This document shows positions 62,809 through 64,000 of a stretch of 64,000 nucleotides of DNA, piece after piece. This DNA is from Chloroflexota bacterium (GTDB taxonomy: Bacteria > Chloroflexota > Anaerolineae > Anaerolineales > UBA11579). A model generated the notes under the pieces. The model had not been told where the DNA came from. It was given only the letters and a program-made list of their open reading frames with translations, and did not search any database. The position numbers and the translations under genes are program-made. Location of the stretch: the NCBI GenBank assembly GCA_016191875.1, contig JACPVG010000036.1, positions 62,001 to 126,000 of the forward strand, written 5' to 3'. How positions within the stretch are numbered: position 1 is the stretch's first letter; each line of letters starts with the position of its first letter.

Positions 62809-64000
62809 CTGACCGACCCGTTCACCAAGAAACTGGGCGAGGATAAGCCCCCGGACACCAGCCCGCAGATGCAGCCGGGCGACATGCTCATGGATCGCTA
62901 CCAGATCCAGGAGATCATCGGCAGCGGCGGTATGGGCACGGTCTACCGCGCCCGCGATGCGCACTTCCAGGCCATCCGCCTGGTGGCGATCAAAGAAATG
63001 ATCAGCAACATCGCCGACCCGCTGGTGCGCAAGAATATCAACGCCATCTACGAGCGCGAGTCCAACATCCTCGCCACGCTGCGCCACCAGGCCATCCCGC
63101 GCATCTACGATTACCACACCCAGAACGACCGGGCCTACCTGGTGATGGAATTCATCAACGGGCGCGACCTGGACGATATCCTCTCCGAGACCACCACCTT
63201 CTTCCCCGAAGAACAGGTGCTCAACTGGGCGGTGGAACTGTGCGATGTGCTGCAATACCTGCACGAACACAAACCCGAGCCGATCATCTTCCGGGATATC
63301 AAGCCCTCCAACGTCATGATCAACCAGCAGAACCACATCGTGCTGGTGGACTTCGGCATCGCCAAGGTCTTTGAAAGCGGAACCAAGAACACCATGGTCG
63401 GCACCCAGGGTTACAGCCCGCCGGACCAGTACCGCGGCGAGGCCACCCCGGCCGTGGATATCTATGCCATGGGCGCCAGCCTGCACCACCTGCTGACCCT
63501 GCGCGACCCGCGCCTGGAAGCGCCCTTCTCGTTCGCCGAACGGCCGGTCAAAGAGATCAACCCCAACGTATCCGATGAAATGGTGGCCGTGGTGGACAAG
63601 GCCCTGCAATACAACCCGGAAGACCGTTTCAAGACCGCCCTGGAGTTCAAAGAAGCCCTGCTGGGCGTCGCCAAGCGCACCGGCACGCTCATCCACAGCG
63701 GCGGCATTTCGCATGTGGCTGGCGGAACCGCGCCGGTGCGCGGGGTCAAGGCCCTGTGGGTGTTCGAATGCGAGGACGAGATCCGCGGCACGCCGCTCTA
63801 TAACTCCGGGAACGTGTTCATCGGCTGTTACGACAACAACCTCTACGCCCTGGACGCCTCCAACGGCGAGTTCAAATGGAAGTACCCGACCGATGGGGGC
63901 ATCCCCGGCCGCCCGGCGGTGTTTGAAGGCAATATCTACCTGGGTTCAGAAGACCAGCGCCTGCATGTGATCTCGGCCCGCAGCGGCAGCGTGGTGTGGA
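62809..64000 (+). CDS. Serine/threonine protein kinase with PQQ-type beta-propeller (cut by window end)
   Basis: About 397 residues seen; continues past the edge. Start is uncertain: I propose CTG 62809, with GAGGAG at 62797-62802 and 6-nt spacing; TTG 62776 and ATG 62869 are alternatives. Kinase domain: GSGGMGTVY (P-loop), AIKEM (Lys), FRDIKPSNV (FRD in place of HRD), VDFGIAKVF, and TMVGTQGYSPPDQY. The part after ~residue 300 begins PQQ-type blades (NLYALDASNGEFKWKYP, GSEDQRLHVISARSGSVVW). No membrane segment separates the two parts in the visible stretch, so the sensor propeller may be cytosolic. Substrates unknown. Confidence 0.88.
   Translation, partial: MTDPFTKKLGEDKPPDTSPQMQPGDMLMDRYQIQEIIGSGGMGTVYRARDAHFQAIRLVAIKEMISNIADPLVRKNINAIYERESNILATLRHQAIPRIYDYHTQNDRAYLVMEFINGRDLDDILSETTTFFPEEQVLNWAVELCDVLQYLHEHKPEPIIFRDIKPSNVMINQQNHIVLVDFGIAKVFESGTKNTMVGTQGYSPPDQYRGEATPAVDIYAMGASLHHLLTLRDPRLEAPFSFAERPVKEINPNVSDEMVAVVDKALQYNPEDRFKTALEFKEALLGVAKRTGTLIHSGGISHVAGGTAPVRGVKALWVFECEDEIRGTPLYNSGNVFIGCYDNNLYALDASNGEFKWKYPTDGGIPGRPAVFEGNIYLGSEDQRLHVISARSGSVVW

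Noticed and set aside
62749-63714. Minus-strand frame opposite the kinase
   Set aside because: Plus-strand translation has all kinase motifs; the antisense frame has none.

Overview
The window looks like a chromosomal contig from a high-GC bacterium of the phylum Chloroflexota, probably Anaerolineae. I infer this from the RpoC/RpoD/GyrA protein sequences, an F420-type (DDN-like) reductase, a LysW-like carrier protein, lipoproteins with Pro/Thr-rich PTATPT linkers, and many short repeat families between genes. No rRNA, tRNA, CRISPR array or transposase gene was seen. Many neighbouring genes overlap as ATGA, so translational coupling is common here.

Layout. 1-12,985 is a surface-glycan cluster on the + strand: the end of a CMP-sugar synthetase, a NeuB-type synthase fused to a sugar isomerase, a capsule-type glycosyltransferase, a carrier protein with its amino acid:carrier-protein ligase, two tandem GNATs, an AAC(3)-fold acyltransferase, a DUF4910 aminopeptidase-like protein, three sulfotransferases, a family 2 glycosyltransferase and an esterase. 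The gene order suggests synthesis of a nonulosonic acid-like sugar that is N-acylated (possibly aminoacylated from a carrier protein), transferred and sulfated. 13-26 kb is mixed housekeeping: a DUF6159 membrane protein, Nudix hydrolase, membrane-anchored sulfite-oxidase-like molybdoenzyme, flavin reductase, parvulin lipoprotein, SseB, epimerase, F420-type reductase and acyl-CoA carboxylase beta subunit. 26.5-32.5 kb holds purA, two adjacent SET-domain methyltransferase genes, a LysW-like acidic zinc protein, a DUF2179-type membrane protein and glucan phosphorylase.

33.1-36.7 kb is an AT-rich three-gene island (HARE-HTH protein, unknown protein, GHKL ATPase) with its own strong promoter. It sits between glgP and the dnaG-rpoD pair and is the best candidate for an undescribed, possibly defensive, system. 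40.5-50.8 kb carries a NarL-type two-component pair, two small membrane proteins, a very large class III cyclase/AAA/TPR protein resembling soluble adenylyl cyclase, an exported protein with a C-terminal anchoring tail, and an M29 aminopeptidase. 51-64 kb carries a bi-domain dehydrogenase whose linker is encoded by a palindromic repeat, an exported propeller protein, rpoC (without rpoB next to it), gyrA with a histone-H1-like tail and a LexA-type box at its promoter, and the start of a Ser/Thr kinase-PQQ protein cut by the window end.

At least eight intergenic repeat families are dispersed through the window; several are written out as features because they fill most gene-free gaps and often form hairpins.
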